Source of the DNA: Ignavibacteria bacterium
GTDB taxonomy: Bacteria; Bacteroidota; Ignavibacteria; Kapaibacteriales; Kapaibacteriaceae
Assembly: GCA_015709655.1 (NCBI GenBank)
Contig: CP054181.1
Coordinates: 2,166,207-2,230,206 of the forward strand
DNA: 64,000 bases
Direction of reading: 5' to 3'
Shown: piece by piece, positions 26,097 through 34,808 of the stretch
Numbering within the stretch: the first letter of the stretch is position 1
How the letters are laid out: each line of letters opens with the position of its first letter
Translations under genes and position numbers: made by a program
The notes under the pieces: model-generated
What the model was told of the DNA's origin: nothing
The model's input: only the letters and a program-made list of their open reading frames with translations
Databases searched by the model: none

Positions 26097-27791
26097 TTAC
26101 TGCTTCACTACCCTACAAAATATCGGTGCTCCGTTTTCTGTGTCTATCCGCTGGTAATAAACACCCGGGGGATAACCAGTGGTGCTGAACGTAATAAAGC
26201 CGGGAGTTACGGGGGATTGTTCCTGCATCAGGACGCCCATGCTATTGTATAGCCATGCATGGTTAATCACTGCAGTACCGGTGCGAACAGAAAAAGCATC
26301 TGTAGTCGGATTGGGATAAAGAACAGACTCAGATTTCTCAGCTTGTTTGATACCCACCGGTGGATTGATTGTCACGAAATGTGCTTCAAAACGTTGTGCG
26401 GGGTCGCCGGTTAGTGCATAGAGGTCAAGAATAATTTTCCCGTTTGCATAAACATTTAAAGCAGCTACACCACTGTTAATGCCTTGTTTAGCCCATGAAC
26501 CACTTACCATTGCAAATGACTCACCGTGAACTGTATTGCCATTTGCGTCGGTTTGATAGGTACCTTTTCTTACTTCCTGGAACTTGCCTTCAGTCCATGA
26601 CTCTTCGACCGTACCGATGTAGAAATCGTCATCGTTACGCAGATATGTTGTACGGGATTTTTTATCTGTGCTGGGATTTTCGTTGACTATAACAGTACTG
26701 TGAGGGTTGTATGTGTATGACGCAATACTCGTTGTCTGCCATTCGCCAAGCGAGTCCTTCTTTGATCCTCTTTCAACCCTGATTACCTGTTTAGCACTAT
26801 TATATGAGGTGATTTCACTTGAAAATCTGGTGGCGTAGCTGCTAGTGAGTGTCGGAGTCCAGTTTTGAGTGATCTTCGTTACTGTTCTGCCGTTCCCGTC
26901 GTTTTGATATTGGTAATTGATTTCCGATGCCAGATAAAGAATGTTAAAATTAGTTGACCAGGCTTCATGCGTACTCCTAATGATATTATCATTCGCATCG
27001 TAAACGTATCTGAAAGTTGATTGAACTTCCCTGATGTCTTTCGATATGTCGCCAACGTGTTCTTCGTACACCGTCGAAAGAACCAGGTCGCTTCCATTGT
27101 ATGTGATTGTTAACCTTTTCGTGTTTATCCATGCAGTATCTCCATTCTGCTGACGGAATGGCTCGGCAACGATCTCCGTCAGCACTTTGTTACCCGAGTT
27201 AAACGTACGCGTGGTTCTTGTGGATTCTGCTGTCTTGCCGGAATAGATTGTTTCAAATTCTCTTATCACGTTCCGGTTTTCGTCATATTCCCATTGCCTG
27301 ACACTCGATGGTGACCACTTTTCGTTGTTCGATGAAGACTGTTCAACTAGCTGGTAAATATTATTACCGGCAGCATCATATTTGTTTGTTGTTCGCCAGT
27401 TATTGTACGAACCGTTTGACAGGCGTGACTCTCTGAGGACTAATGTTGGATGGTTGTTCTCATCATACGTGGTTGTGGTTGATTCGTACTTAACCCATAT
27501 ATCATTTTGCCGGCGTAATTCCAAGTCAGTCAGTATGTTCCTACGCTCGTCGTATGTGCGGATATACTGTCGCAGAAGCTGATCGGTTTCCGAGTACGTA
27601 GTTACAGTATCATAGCTCCAGTACACACCCTGAGTGGAGGGGACTTTCCCGTTCAGTAGTTCAGTGGAAACGTGGCTGTCGTTCTCGTGTTGAGGTCGTA
27701 CACCATCGTGCTTTATCTCCTGACTCTGCATACTATTGAAGCAGAATAGCAGTATCAATGTAGAAGAAAAAAGTATTAATCTATAATACAT
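26097..27791 (-). CDS. YD-repeat-like secreted protein, T9SS-sorted
   Basis: 564 residues. A signal peptide (MYYRLILFSSTLILLFCFNSMQSQ) is followed by about a dozen degenerate YD-type repeats ('YDERRNILTDLE', 'YDENNHPTLVL', 'YDAAGNNIYQLV', 'YDENRNVIREFE', 'YDANDNIIRSTHE', 'YQNDGNGRTVTK'). These resemble Rhs-type beta repeats but lack an Rhs core and toxin. A T9SS sorting domain ends the protein (SVLYPNPTTDAFSVRTG...GVYYQRIDTENG). A broken paralogue lies directly upstream at 27831-30697. Probably a surface protein; function unknown. Confidence 0.85.
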   Translation of the reverse strand: MYYRLILFSSTLILLFCFNSMQSQEIKHDGVRPQHENDSHVSTELLNGKVPSTQGVYWSYDTVTTYSETDQLLRQYIRTYDERRNILTDLELRRQNDIWVKYESTTTTYDENNHPTLVLRESRLSNGSYNNWRTTNKYDAAGNNIYQLVEQSSSNNEKWSPSSVRQWEYDENRNVIREFETIYSGKTAESTRTTRTFNSGNKVLTEIVAEPFRQQNGDTAWINTKRLTITYNGSDLVLSTVYEEHVGDISKDIREVQSTFRYVYDANDNIIRSTHEAWSTNFNILYLASEINYQYQNDGNGRTVTKITQNWTPTLTSSYATRFSSEITSYNSAKQVIRVERGSKKDSLGEWQTTSIASYTYNPHSTVIVNENPSTDKKSRTTYLRNDDDFYIGTVEESWTEGKFQEVRKGTYQTDANGNTVHGESFAMVSGSWAKQGINSGVAALNVYANGKIILDLYALTGDPAQRFEAHFVTINPPVGIKQAEKSESVLYPNPTTDAFSVRTGTAVINHAWLYNSMGVLMQEQSPVTPGFITFSTTGYPPGVYYQRIDTENGAPIFCRVVKQ

Positions 27792-27830
27792 ATCGTCTCC
27801 CTTTTAATTACAAATTATAATAAAAGATCC

Positions 27831-28838
27831 TTACCGTTTGATGATTTGATAGCTTCTCTCCAGGCCTGAATCATTAGTGATACGTACTGTGTACATACCT
27901 CCAGGGAAGGCGGCCAAGTTCATGGTGACCAGGTCCCGGTTGCTCACGCTCTGACTGCTCAGGAGGATACCCTGGATGGTGTACAAGGAAACCTGTAGAT
28001 TCTGTGGTCTGTCCACCTGTATTCGGACAATATCGTAAGCAGGATTCGGGAAAACATGTATGCCTGTCTCGCTATCGGTGGTGACATCGCTTAGTTTATC
28101 CAATGGAATGAAGTGGGCTTCATAGCGACAGATTTCGCTAAAGTCATTGAGGACAGCCTTGCCAGAATAAACATTCAGCTCGCCGTCGTCACTGAGTACC
28201 AAGGTATCGCCCGACCCTTCCTGATACACTCCTGCTACTGAGTTTCCGTTCGCGTCGTAGGTATAGCTTTTCTTGTGTTTTTTGGTCCATCCATTTGATC
28301 CATCATCCCACTCTTCGGCGATTTCTGTTAACAAGCGACTCTGCTGGTCGTAACTGTACTGCAATCGTGTTGTGTTTTTATAGCTTGCTTTCTGACTAAG
28401 AAAAACCTGGTTGAGTTGTTCTATCATGTTGTTGGCGTTATCATACTTATATAATATCTGGTCTCCTGTGTCCCAGCCAAAATCATACCAACCGTTTGAC
28501 TGTTTGCTGGTCAGATTTCCATTGTCATCATACAAGAGTGTATCCTTTGAATATGGGTTCCAGGTGTTGTTATCCCAAAAGCTAAGAGTGTTGGAGGTTT
28601 CTCTATTCAGGGAATCGTATGTGTAATTGAACTTTGAAAAATACTCCTAATCAGTATTGTTCCAGTTTTTCCGAATTGTGGTATCAACGTTTCCTGAAGC
28701 GTCATAAGTATACAGCCACAATGATACCTTTTCAAGTATATCCTCCTTGCTGGCTTCTCGTAGATAGCTTTCCTGGTACCCTTCACCGTTATATGTGTAC
28801 GTGCTTCTCGTTTGAACGATCCATTTGTCATCTTTCCA
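27831..28838 (-). pseudogene. C-terminal part of a YD-repeat T9SS gene interrupted by IS256
   Basis: Paralogue of 26097-27791. The readable block 27831-28535 encodes YD-like repeats (LLYDDNGNLTSK, YKYDNANNMIEQLN, YSYDQQSRLLTEI, YTYDANGNSVAG) and a T9SS domain (HVFPNPAYDIVRIQ...GGMYTVRI). Upstream the frame continues to a TAG at 28647-28649, then resumes as 'DTTIRKNWNNTD' and further repeats up to the IS boundary at 28838. The N-terminal part is at 30223-30697. The gene is broken by the IS and at least one stop. Confidence 0.85.
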
Positions 28839-30222
28839 GACAGTGTCCGGAAGTTAGTTGAAAAAAAAGAGGCTCGCTTTGTGGTTGGTAATTTGGAGAA
28901 ACTAAACAACCAAACACCAAACAAAGGAGCCCCATGCGATCCAAACATACGCACCCAGATCTTAGTGCGGCAATCGAAACACTAGCGGAGCTGGCAGGCG
29001 ACGAAGTCGCGGCACTCGTGTTAAATCATCTGGAGCTGAGCAGACATGTTGGCGTTCAGCTGATGGAACGGGAGGTGACGCACCTAGCCGGGGAGCGCCA
29101 TAGCCATGACAAGCCTCACCAGGGCCGGTACAGCCGCTGGGGACGTAATCCTGGCAGTCTTGCTGTAGGAGGACAGAAGCTGCCGGTGGCAGTACCCAGG
29201 GTGTATGATGCCGAAACCGGGAAGACGTTTTCGCCACAGATCTACCATGAAATGCGCCAGGCCGCGGAGCCACCGACCTACGTGATCGAGTCGTTGTTTC
29301 GTGGACTCGGCAGCCGCAATCTGGAGCTGGTTACCGAAGCATTGATGGATTCATTTGGACTCTCAAAGAGTCGGGTTTCTGAGCTTTTCGTTGAGCACAG
29401 CGCCGCGATCCTGGAAGAGTTTCTTCAGCGTCGCCTTGACGAGTCAACCTATGTGGCTGTCTTCATCGACGGAAAGTGCATACAGGGTCAGAACATCGTC
29501 TCGGTTATTGGCGTAACTGAAGCCGGGGAGAAGTATACGCTGGGGCTAACCCAATGTACGACAGAGAACGCCGGTGTGATCACGACGATGTTTCGCGAGA
29601 TGATCAGCCGTGGTTTCTGCTTCGATGACGGCCTGTTGTTTGTGATCGACGGCGGGCTAGGCCTTCGAAAGGCGATCGAAGAGGTCTTTGGCGAATATGC
29701 CGTCATTCAGCGCTGCCAAGTGCACAAGTTGCGCAATGTGCTTGACCACTTGCCGGAGAACGCACGTCCAGAATGGCGCAAACTTCTGAAGCAATTGTTC
29801 TCCTGCGATGACTACAAACACGCACGCACTATGGCTGATGAACTCATAGCACGATTGCAGAAGATCAATCCCGCCGCTGCTGCATCACTCAAGGAGGGCA
29901 TCGAAGACGTACTGACCCTGACAAGACTCGGCTTACGATCTGTGTTCGGCCGTTCGTTCGGCACGACAAATGTGATCGAGTCGGCGAACTCTGCCATAGC
30001 ACGTCGTACGAGGCATGTTACGCGATGGTCCACAGGTGATCAGCGGCTACGGTGGTCAGCACTAGCTCTTCTTGATGCCGAACAATCATGGCGGCGAGTG
30101 CACAACTATAAACGATTGCCTATTTTGCAACGGGCGATCAAAGACGAGGTCAACAATAGAATCCAGTCCAATCAGCCCAAAGCCAAAGTCTCTAGATTTT
30201 CAACTAAGAAACGGACATAGTC
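28839..30222 (+). mobile_element. IS256-family insertion sequence
   Basis: 1384 bp. Inverted ends GACAGTGTCCG and GACTATGTCCG are flanked by an 8-bp duplication TCTTTCCA (28831-28838 and 30223-30230). Removing the element and one duplication rejoins the YD-repeat pseudogene in frame (..TNTYETWKDDKWIVQT..). A diverged orphan end of the same element lies at 25714-25931. Confidence 0.95.
28934..30220 (+). CDS. IS256-family (mutator-type) transposase
   Basis: 428 residues, full length. An N-terminal variable region is followed by 'GRYSRWGRNPGSLAVGGQKLPVAVPRV' and the catalytic core: D in 'AVFIDGKCI', D in 'LFVIDGGLG', the CxxH block 'QRCQVHKLRNVLDHLP' and E in 'TNVIESANSAIARRTRHVTRW'. All catalytic landmarks are present, so it could be active. 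AAAGGAGCCCC lies just upstream of the ATG. The stop is 2 nt from the element end. Confidence 0.95.
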   Translation: MRSKHTHPDLSAAIETLAELAGDEVAALVLNHLELSRHVGVQLMEREVTHLAGERHSHDKPHQGRYSRWGRNPGSLAVGGQKLPVAVPRVYDAETGKTFSPQIYHEMRQAAEPPTYVIESLFRGLGSRNLELVTEALMDSFGLSKSRVSELFVEHSAAILEEFLQRRLDESTYVAVFIDGKCIQGQNIVSVIGVTEAGEKYTLGLTQCTTENAGVITTMFREMISRGFCFDDGLLFVIDGGLGLRKAIEEVFGEYAVIQRCQVHKLRNVLDHLPENARPEWRKLLKQLFSCDDYKHARTMADELIARLQKINPAAAASLKEGIEDVLTLTRLGLRSVFGRSFGTTNVIESANSAIARRTRHVTRWSTGDQRLRWSALALLDAEQSWRRVHNYKRLPILQRAIKDEVNNRIQSNQPKAKVSRFSTKKRT

Positions 30223-30697
30223 TCTTTCCAGGTCTCGTACGTATTGGTTAGCATATCCATAGCTTCATTGTAAGTGTACGAAAATCGATTATAATTTTTC
30301 CAGCTGTCCAGATCCCACACCATTACAAAATACTCCGTAAGCAAACCCTTATCGTTACAACTGACTGTACTTCGCAGTGAAGGATTCTATTGTTCGCTAT
30401 CCCACGAGTCATAATGTGAAGATTCTAATCTTTTGAAGGTCGGTATGTGTACACCATTCTGCCAGTTAGACTGTTGGAGGCGGAATACATAATAATGGTG
30501 TCGATATCCCATGTTGGCTCCTCTATGACCATATTGCGAGGGAATGGAGTGTGATTGTGTGTATTCGTATTCAGGTTGGCAGTGGTCCCCATCACACTAT
30601 TTATAATCTTCGGGTTATATGTAGTTTGAGAAATTAGTCCTGAATAAGAAGCAATAATGACAATGCAAACGGTTAATGCCTTGATGAATCCTGACAT
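30223..30697 (-). pseudogene. N-terminal part of the YD-repeat gene interrupted by IS256
   Basis: ATG at 30697 starts a signal peptide (SGFIKALTVCIVIIASYSGLISQ) and continues to 'IIMYSASNSLTGRMVYTYRPSKD'; a frameshift near 30425 follows, after which 'VWDLDSWKNYNRFSYTYNEAMDM' reads on to the IS boundary. Together with 27831-28838 this was one gene of about 1.5 kb. Confidence 0.75.
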
Positions 30698-30835
30698 ACT
30701 ACCTCAATGATAATGACTAGTAACGCTATAATATTATTTGGGAAACTATGTGAATTTTACAGAAACTGTTCTCTATGCAGGTATTTTATCTCGACAGGAC
30801 GTAATCGAGCACGTGCGGTGGGTGCACCATCGAAG

Positions 30836-30910
30836 TGGTCGCTACTGGATTTGAACCGGTGACCTTTCGCGTGTGAAGCGAACGCTCTAAACCAGCTGAG
30901 CTAAGCGACC
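30836..30910 (-). tRNA. tRNA-Val (anticodon CAC)
   Basis: 75-nt cloverleaf on the minus strand. The acceptor stem is GGTCGCT/AGCGACC with discriminator A, the D arm is GCTCAGCTGG, the anticodon stem TTCGC/GCGAA holds loop TTCACAC (anticodon CAC), and the T arm is ACCGG/CCAGT-like with TTCAAAT. CCA is not encoded. It lies between a broken YD-repeat gene and an Asp-box gene. Confidence 0.95.
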
Positions 30911-30957
30911 GTGGTGGACAAACATAGCAAAACCAGTGCGAATATTCTTGACACGAG

Positions 30958-33450
30958 TTATCGAAGCACACAAAGCGGAATACGTACCAGTGTAGTGCCA
31001 ATCATTCCACGGGCAATATAGTATCCCGGGGCAAGCTGCTGACATGAAGCCATATATGCAGTACCATTCAGGGGAATTTGCAGGACTGAAGTTCCGTTTG
31101 CTGTATACACCGTCAGAACGTCCGGCAGAGTCTCAATAATAGCCGAGTTTAATACTCTGATTGTAATCACATCATGAGCCGGGTTTGGTTCGGCAACTAG
31201 TACCGGCTTTTGAGCAATTTCTTCTTTCACACTTGTGATTGGCAGAACCCGGCGGTGCAGGCCGCGCGTACCTGCAATCCATAGTACACCATCAGGGTCA
31301 ATTACACACCCTCCGATCCGGATGTCCACAGGAAGATCAGTAAATTTAGTGAAAGGGGCTTTGGCAGACTCCGCGACGAAAACATCTTTTGGTGTGCTGA
31401 TGGCGGTGTATCCAGATGGATGAAAGCTTATTGACCATTGGTGCACCACCGCACTGCGGAGTAAATCATCATCAGCATCATCAATAAACTGCTCGGTCCA
31501 TGTTATACCCATGTTCGTAGATCGGTATATGCGTGCCGATCCGTAGCGTGGCTGCGGGTTGTTTGGCGTGCCATAATCTTGGTCAAACACCATTGAGGTA
31601 GCCCAGCAGTACAGACTGCCATCCGGTGCCTGAGTTAAGCTTTCAACCCACTGCTCTGTTAACGGCAGCGGGAGCTCTGCCCAGGTTTCGCCGCTGTTCA
31701 TTGTGATTACAATACCACCACGGCGATGGCGCAGGGCATTGGAAACTTTTGACCCGATACTATAGCCCCTTGCCGCTGCAATAATGGTATCCTGACCACG
31801 TGCGATGATTGATGACATGACAACAGACGAATCGGTGAACCGTTCAGGGAATTGAAGTGAATCCCAACCAATACCGTTATGCCGCAGCAAAACATTACCA
31901 CCAATTAGCAGTCGGCCGGCAGCATCATACGCTGCACATGTGCCTGCACTGTTGTCTAACCCCGCCGTTGGAGTGATGGGCGGAAACTGCATCAGCGTAC
32001 CGTATAGCGTGTTTTGCGTCGGCATTTTCGATGGGCACACAAAGGAAGTATCAGTCAGGCCTAAGAGTGCCTGACGGTCAAGTACCTTTGTTGCATCGGT
32101 ACTGGTTGTGAATGTCCCGGTCAGCATAATCGGATGATGTAACGGTACAATGGTGCTGCTGTCCAACACAAATATCTGGTTGGCAGATGTAACCATGACG
32201 GGGGTCTGACCGGCAAGAACGATTTGAGTGAGGGGCCACTGCTCTTCGGTGCTGACGGCGTCCGGGGGAAGCCTTAGTGCCGGACGTTGAATACGTGAAA
32301 GCCAGTCAGCGAAGTACGGTCCTGTTAGTAGATAGCCCCTTTCGCTAATATCAATAGGTATGGCCGGAAGGTTATCAGCTATGCTCACGGTTCCTGCTGA
32401 AAGTGAATAATCCAACAAAACAGTGGACATCTTCTTATTTGCCAAGCCTTGATACACGAGGCAATAATGTTCTTCACCGTTGCGCCGGTATTGGAAATTT
32501 CTTGATATTCTCCCCGGTATTATCGTTGGTGATAGGCGACGGATGGTAACACTTGTTCCATCGAACTCAATTACACGGCCGGAGTCCAGAAAAAACGAAA
32601 CCTTATCCTGGCCAATATTTGTGAGGTACCGGGTTCTGCCGTAAACATTGTAGCGTGGCTTAATCGTATCTCCTTCCAACGTTAACAAATCAGGAACAGA
32701 CTGCCATGCATTCGAAGCGGAGTAACGAACCAGCAAGTCCGTTTCGTCACCATTAACACAACGAACTGCCATCCCGGAACCATCGGGCAGTAGAGCAATG
32801 GTAGAGATATCTGCACCAAGCGTTGTAGTAGGAACATACCTTCTGGCCGCTGTATCGACAACAAACCATGAATCTGTGACGTTGTCCTTAACATAAACCG
32901 AGTCACCAAAACGCTGTGTAAATGCAGGGCTGCCGGAAAGTACTTCACGGTTTGTCATGTTGTACCAAGTTTTCCCTGAGTTAAAAGAGAAGACGTTACC
33001 GAACCGAATGGTGGAGCTGTCGATAACCGTATAGTTATAGTTGTTGCCTATAAGCCCGATATCAGCACCGTCCATCCGTTCAGAGTCCAAACGTTCCGGT
33101 TGCGCGCTAAGAGACTTGTACCGGAAAATGTAGCTATACCCTCCGGAACTCTGAGATCCAAGAACAAAAATCGTCCCGTTAGGCATTTTGACTATGCTGG
33201 GCCTGAATTCGATGTACACGAAGTCACCCGGGTCGATGACCCTGTTTGCAACATTGCCGACGGCTCCGGCATATACACCGTGGTTGCCAACTGAAAGAAC
33301 AGAATCACCGGCAGCATTTAAGCAATAGTGCAATACACCTGCAATGTTGTTATTAAAGTAGAACCAATTCCAGTCATTAGGCTGCGCCATTATACTGATG
33401 CCGACAACCATCGTTGTAAAAAGCGTTATCCTTTTAATCACAGCATACAT
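30958..33450 (-). CDS. large Asp-box beta-propeller protein, T9SS-sorted
   Basis: 830 residues. A signal peptide (MYAVIKRITLFTTMVVGISIMAQ) precedes a long repeat-rich beta region with Asp-box-like motifs ('FSFNSGKTWYNM', 'ITMNSGETWAELPLP', 'YRSTNMGITWTEQF'). A T9SS sorting domain covers about 755-830 (VAEPNPAHDVITIRV...GYYIARGMIG..RIPLCVLR). It resembles the IS-split gene at 17244-20581. The start overlaps the end of the Cys-rich gene upstream by 17 nt, so they are probably co-transcribed. No enzymatic residues can be assigned. Confidence 0.87.
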   Translation of the reverse strand: MYAVIKRITLFTTMVVGISIMAQPNDWNWFYFNNNIAGVLHYCLNAAGDSVLSVGNHGVYAGAVGNVANRVIDPGDFVYIEFRPSIVKMPNGTIFVLGSQSSGGYSYIFRYKSLSAQPERLDSERMDGADIGLIGNNYNYTVIDSSTIRFGNVFSFNSGKTWYNMTNREVLSGSPAFTQRFGDSVYVKDNVTDSWFVVDTAARRYVPTTTLGADISTIALLPDGSGMAVRCVNGDETDLLVRYSASNAWQSVPDLLTLEGDTIKPRYNVYGRTRYLTNIGQDKVSFFLDSGRVIEFDGTSVTIRRLSPTIIPGRISRNFQYRRNGEEHYCLVYQGLANKKMSTVLLDYSLSAGTVSIADNLPAIPIDISERGYLLTGPYFADWLSRIQRPALRLPPDAVSTEEQWPLTQIVLAGQTPVMVTSANQIFVLDSSTIVPLHHPIMLTGTFTTSTDATKVLDRQALLGLTDTSFVCPSKMPTQNTLYGTLMQFPPITPTAGLDNSAGTCAAYDAAGRLLIGGNVLLRHNGIGWDSLQFPERFTDSSVVMSSIIARGQDTIIAAARGYSIGSKVSNALRHRRGGIVITMNSGETWAELPLPLTEQWVESLTQAPDGSLYCWATSMVFDQDYGTPNNPQPRYGSARIYRSTNMGITWTEQFIDDADDDLLRSAVVHQWSISFHPSGYTAISTPKDVFVAESAKAPFTKFTDLPVDIRIGGCVIDPDGVLWIAGTRGLHRRVLPITSVKEEIAQKPVLVAEPNPAHDVITIRVLNSAIIETLPDVLTVYTANGTSVLQIPLNGTAYMASCQQLAPGYYIARGMIGTTLVRIPLCVLR

Positions 33451-34117
33451 TACTGATCCCTTTAAAATAATCGGCAGTGCAATCCCAGATACGATTACAT
33501 GACTGAGTACAGGCTAGACTGTCTTCCTTGAAATCGCACGTAACGATCCACTGCTTGCAGCACGTTGTGGGGTTTAGCATACAATATCTGCGTTCTATCA
33601 TGCAAAAATCTTTACATTCAAGACATGATTCGTAGCAACCCGTGATATAGTTTTTGTTCATGCATCGCGGCAAGGCAAGAATATAACAGTACGCGTTCAG
33701 CGAGTTAATGCAATCGGTACCGGGGGTACACATCGGTATTACAGCTCCCAGGAAATTCCCGTCAGGGCAACATAAATTGGTTGCTTTAATGATTGCTTGC
33801 AGCAATGCAGATTCACCTAAATTCTTTAAATTTTGATCAACGCATATTCTCCGTACCCAAGTGATAGCGTCAAGTGCCCGCTTACAGTCAGGCGTACATG
33901 GGTTGTCAATTGGATTTGGCGGAAGTGCAAACTGCGTACATAGCTCAAGGGTTGCGTAATAGTTGATTCCCGCATGGCAGACGATTATCTCCTTGGTATG
34001 CCACTCCTTACAGTCATCGCAGTTAGGTGGAGTTTGAGCTGGATAGCACTGACCATAAATGGGAAGAGTAGTCAGTGTTAAACAACCAAGAAGCGTTAAA
34101 ACGAACATTCTAATCAT
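33434..34117 (-). CDS. cysteine-rich secreted protein
   Basis: 227 residues from ATG 34117, preferred over an ATG at 34231 because it directly precedes a signal peptide (MIRMFVLTLLGCLTLTTLPIYGQ). The mature part contains about 30 cysteines, often paired (NCDDCKEW, CMLNPTTCCKQW, CLECKDFC), consistent with a disulfide-rich exported protein. I recognise no family. A related Cys-rich gene in broken form lies at 40669-41369. It is followed on the same strand by the Asp-box T9SS gene, with a 17-nt overlap. Confidence 0.75.
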   Translation of the reverse strand: MIRMFVLTLLGCLTLTTLPIYGQCYPAQTPPNCDDCKEWHTKEIIVCHAGINYYATLELCTQFALPPNPIDNPCTPDCKRALDAITWVRRICVDQNLKNLGESALLQAIIKATNLCCPDGNFLGAVIPMCTPGTDCINSLNAYCYILALPRCMNKNYITGCYESCLECKDFCMIERRYCMLNPTTCCKQWIVTCDFKEDSLACTQSCNRIWDCTADYFKGISNVCCD

Positions 34118-34310
34118 ACGAATATTCTTTCTAGGAATCTGTCCATTACTAAGATAAGCAGAAATACAAGAAGCAACCAATGGTAGGAATAAATGTACGA
34201 CTAAAGAGTACTGTACAACAATCAAGGGCATTCCCGAGGAGTTTGATCATTGGGCTATCAGGAGTTTGACGGCGGTGCAGTTATGCATTTACTTCCGATA
34301 TTGCAACTAT

Positions 34311-34799
34311 ATGACGCATTTCTCAATCATTACAGCCGCCATCGTGCTCCTGTCAGGTTTCGGCAACGGTACTGCTCATGCCGATATTATGAATGCAGCT
34401 GAAGACGACCACATAGCTGAATATGGCCTGTCAGTGGCGCCGACGTACTTTGTTCATGACGAAGAGTGGGGAGTAAGCGTTCATGTTCATTCTACCTGGA
34501 TGCTGCCACACACTGCCTTTGGAATTGGCATCGGCTACGAGAGGATTTTTGATGACCATGGGCACAATACGCTTGGGGTATTGTTCAGTTATCGGCCTTT
34601 TAATGATTTCAGCCTGGTGGTTTCACCTGGTATCACGATCGAAGATACCGCACCGCAGTCTGTACACGGAGCCTTCCATATTGAGGCTCTCTATGAGTTT
34701 GATGTAGGAGGCTTCCACATTGGTCCTGCGTGTGAATATGCCATCGAGCATGACGATGTGCATGTAAGCATCGGCCTGCATGTTGGTTTTGGTCTGTAA
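34311..34799 (+). CDS. small outer-membrane beta-barrel-like protein
   Basis: 162 residues from ATG 34311; a longer frame starts at 34266, but the signal peptide 'MTHFSIITAAIVLLSGFGNGTAHA' begins here. The mature part is His/Asp-rich with alternating amphipathic strands (YGLSVAPTYFVHDEEWGVSVHVHST, FGIGIGYERIFDDHG, GLHVGFGL) and ends in an aromatic/leucine residue pattern near a barrel signature. Likely an outer-membrane protein; metal binding is possible from the many His residues but unproven. It converges, 10 nt apart, on the TldE-like gene. Confidence 0.65.
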   Translation: MTHFSIITAAIVLLSGFGNGTAHADIMNAAEDDHIAEYGLSVAPTYFVHDEEWGVSVHVHSTWMLPHTAFGIGIGYERIFDDHGHNTLGVLFSYRPFNDFSLVVSPGITIEDTAPQSVHGAFHIEALYEFDVGGFHIGPACEYAIEHDDVHVSIGLHVGFGL

Positions 34800-34808
34800 T
34801 TATTTGTA

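Noticed and set aside
25714-30222. Composite transposon bounded by IS256 ends.
   Set aside because: The left piece is only a 218-bp diverged end with no matching outer terminus, and the target duplication belongs to the single complete IS.
26097-30697. Rhs-type toxin system suggested by YD-like repeats.
   Set aside because: No Rhs core box, no toxin tip and no immunity gene; the proteins end in T9SS sorting domains.
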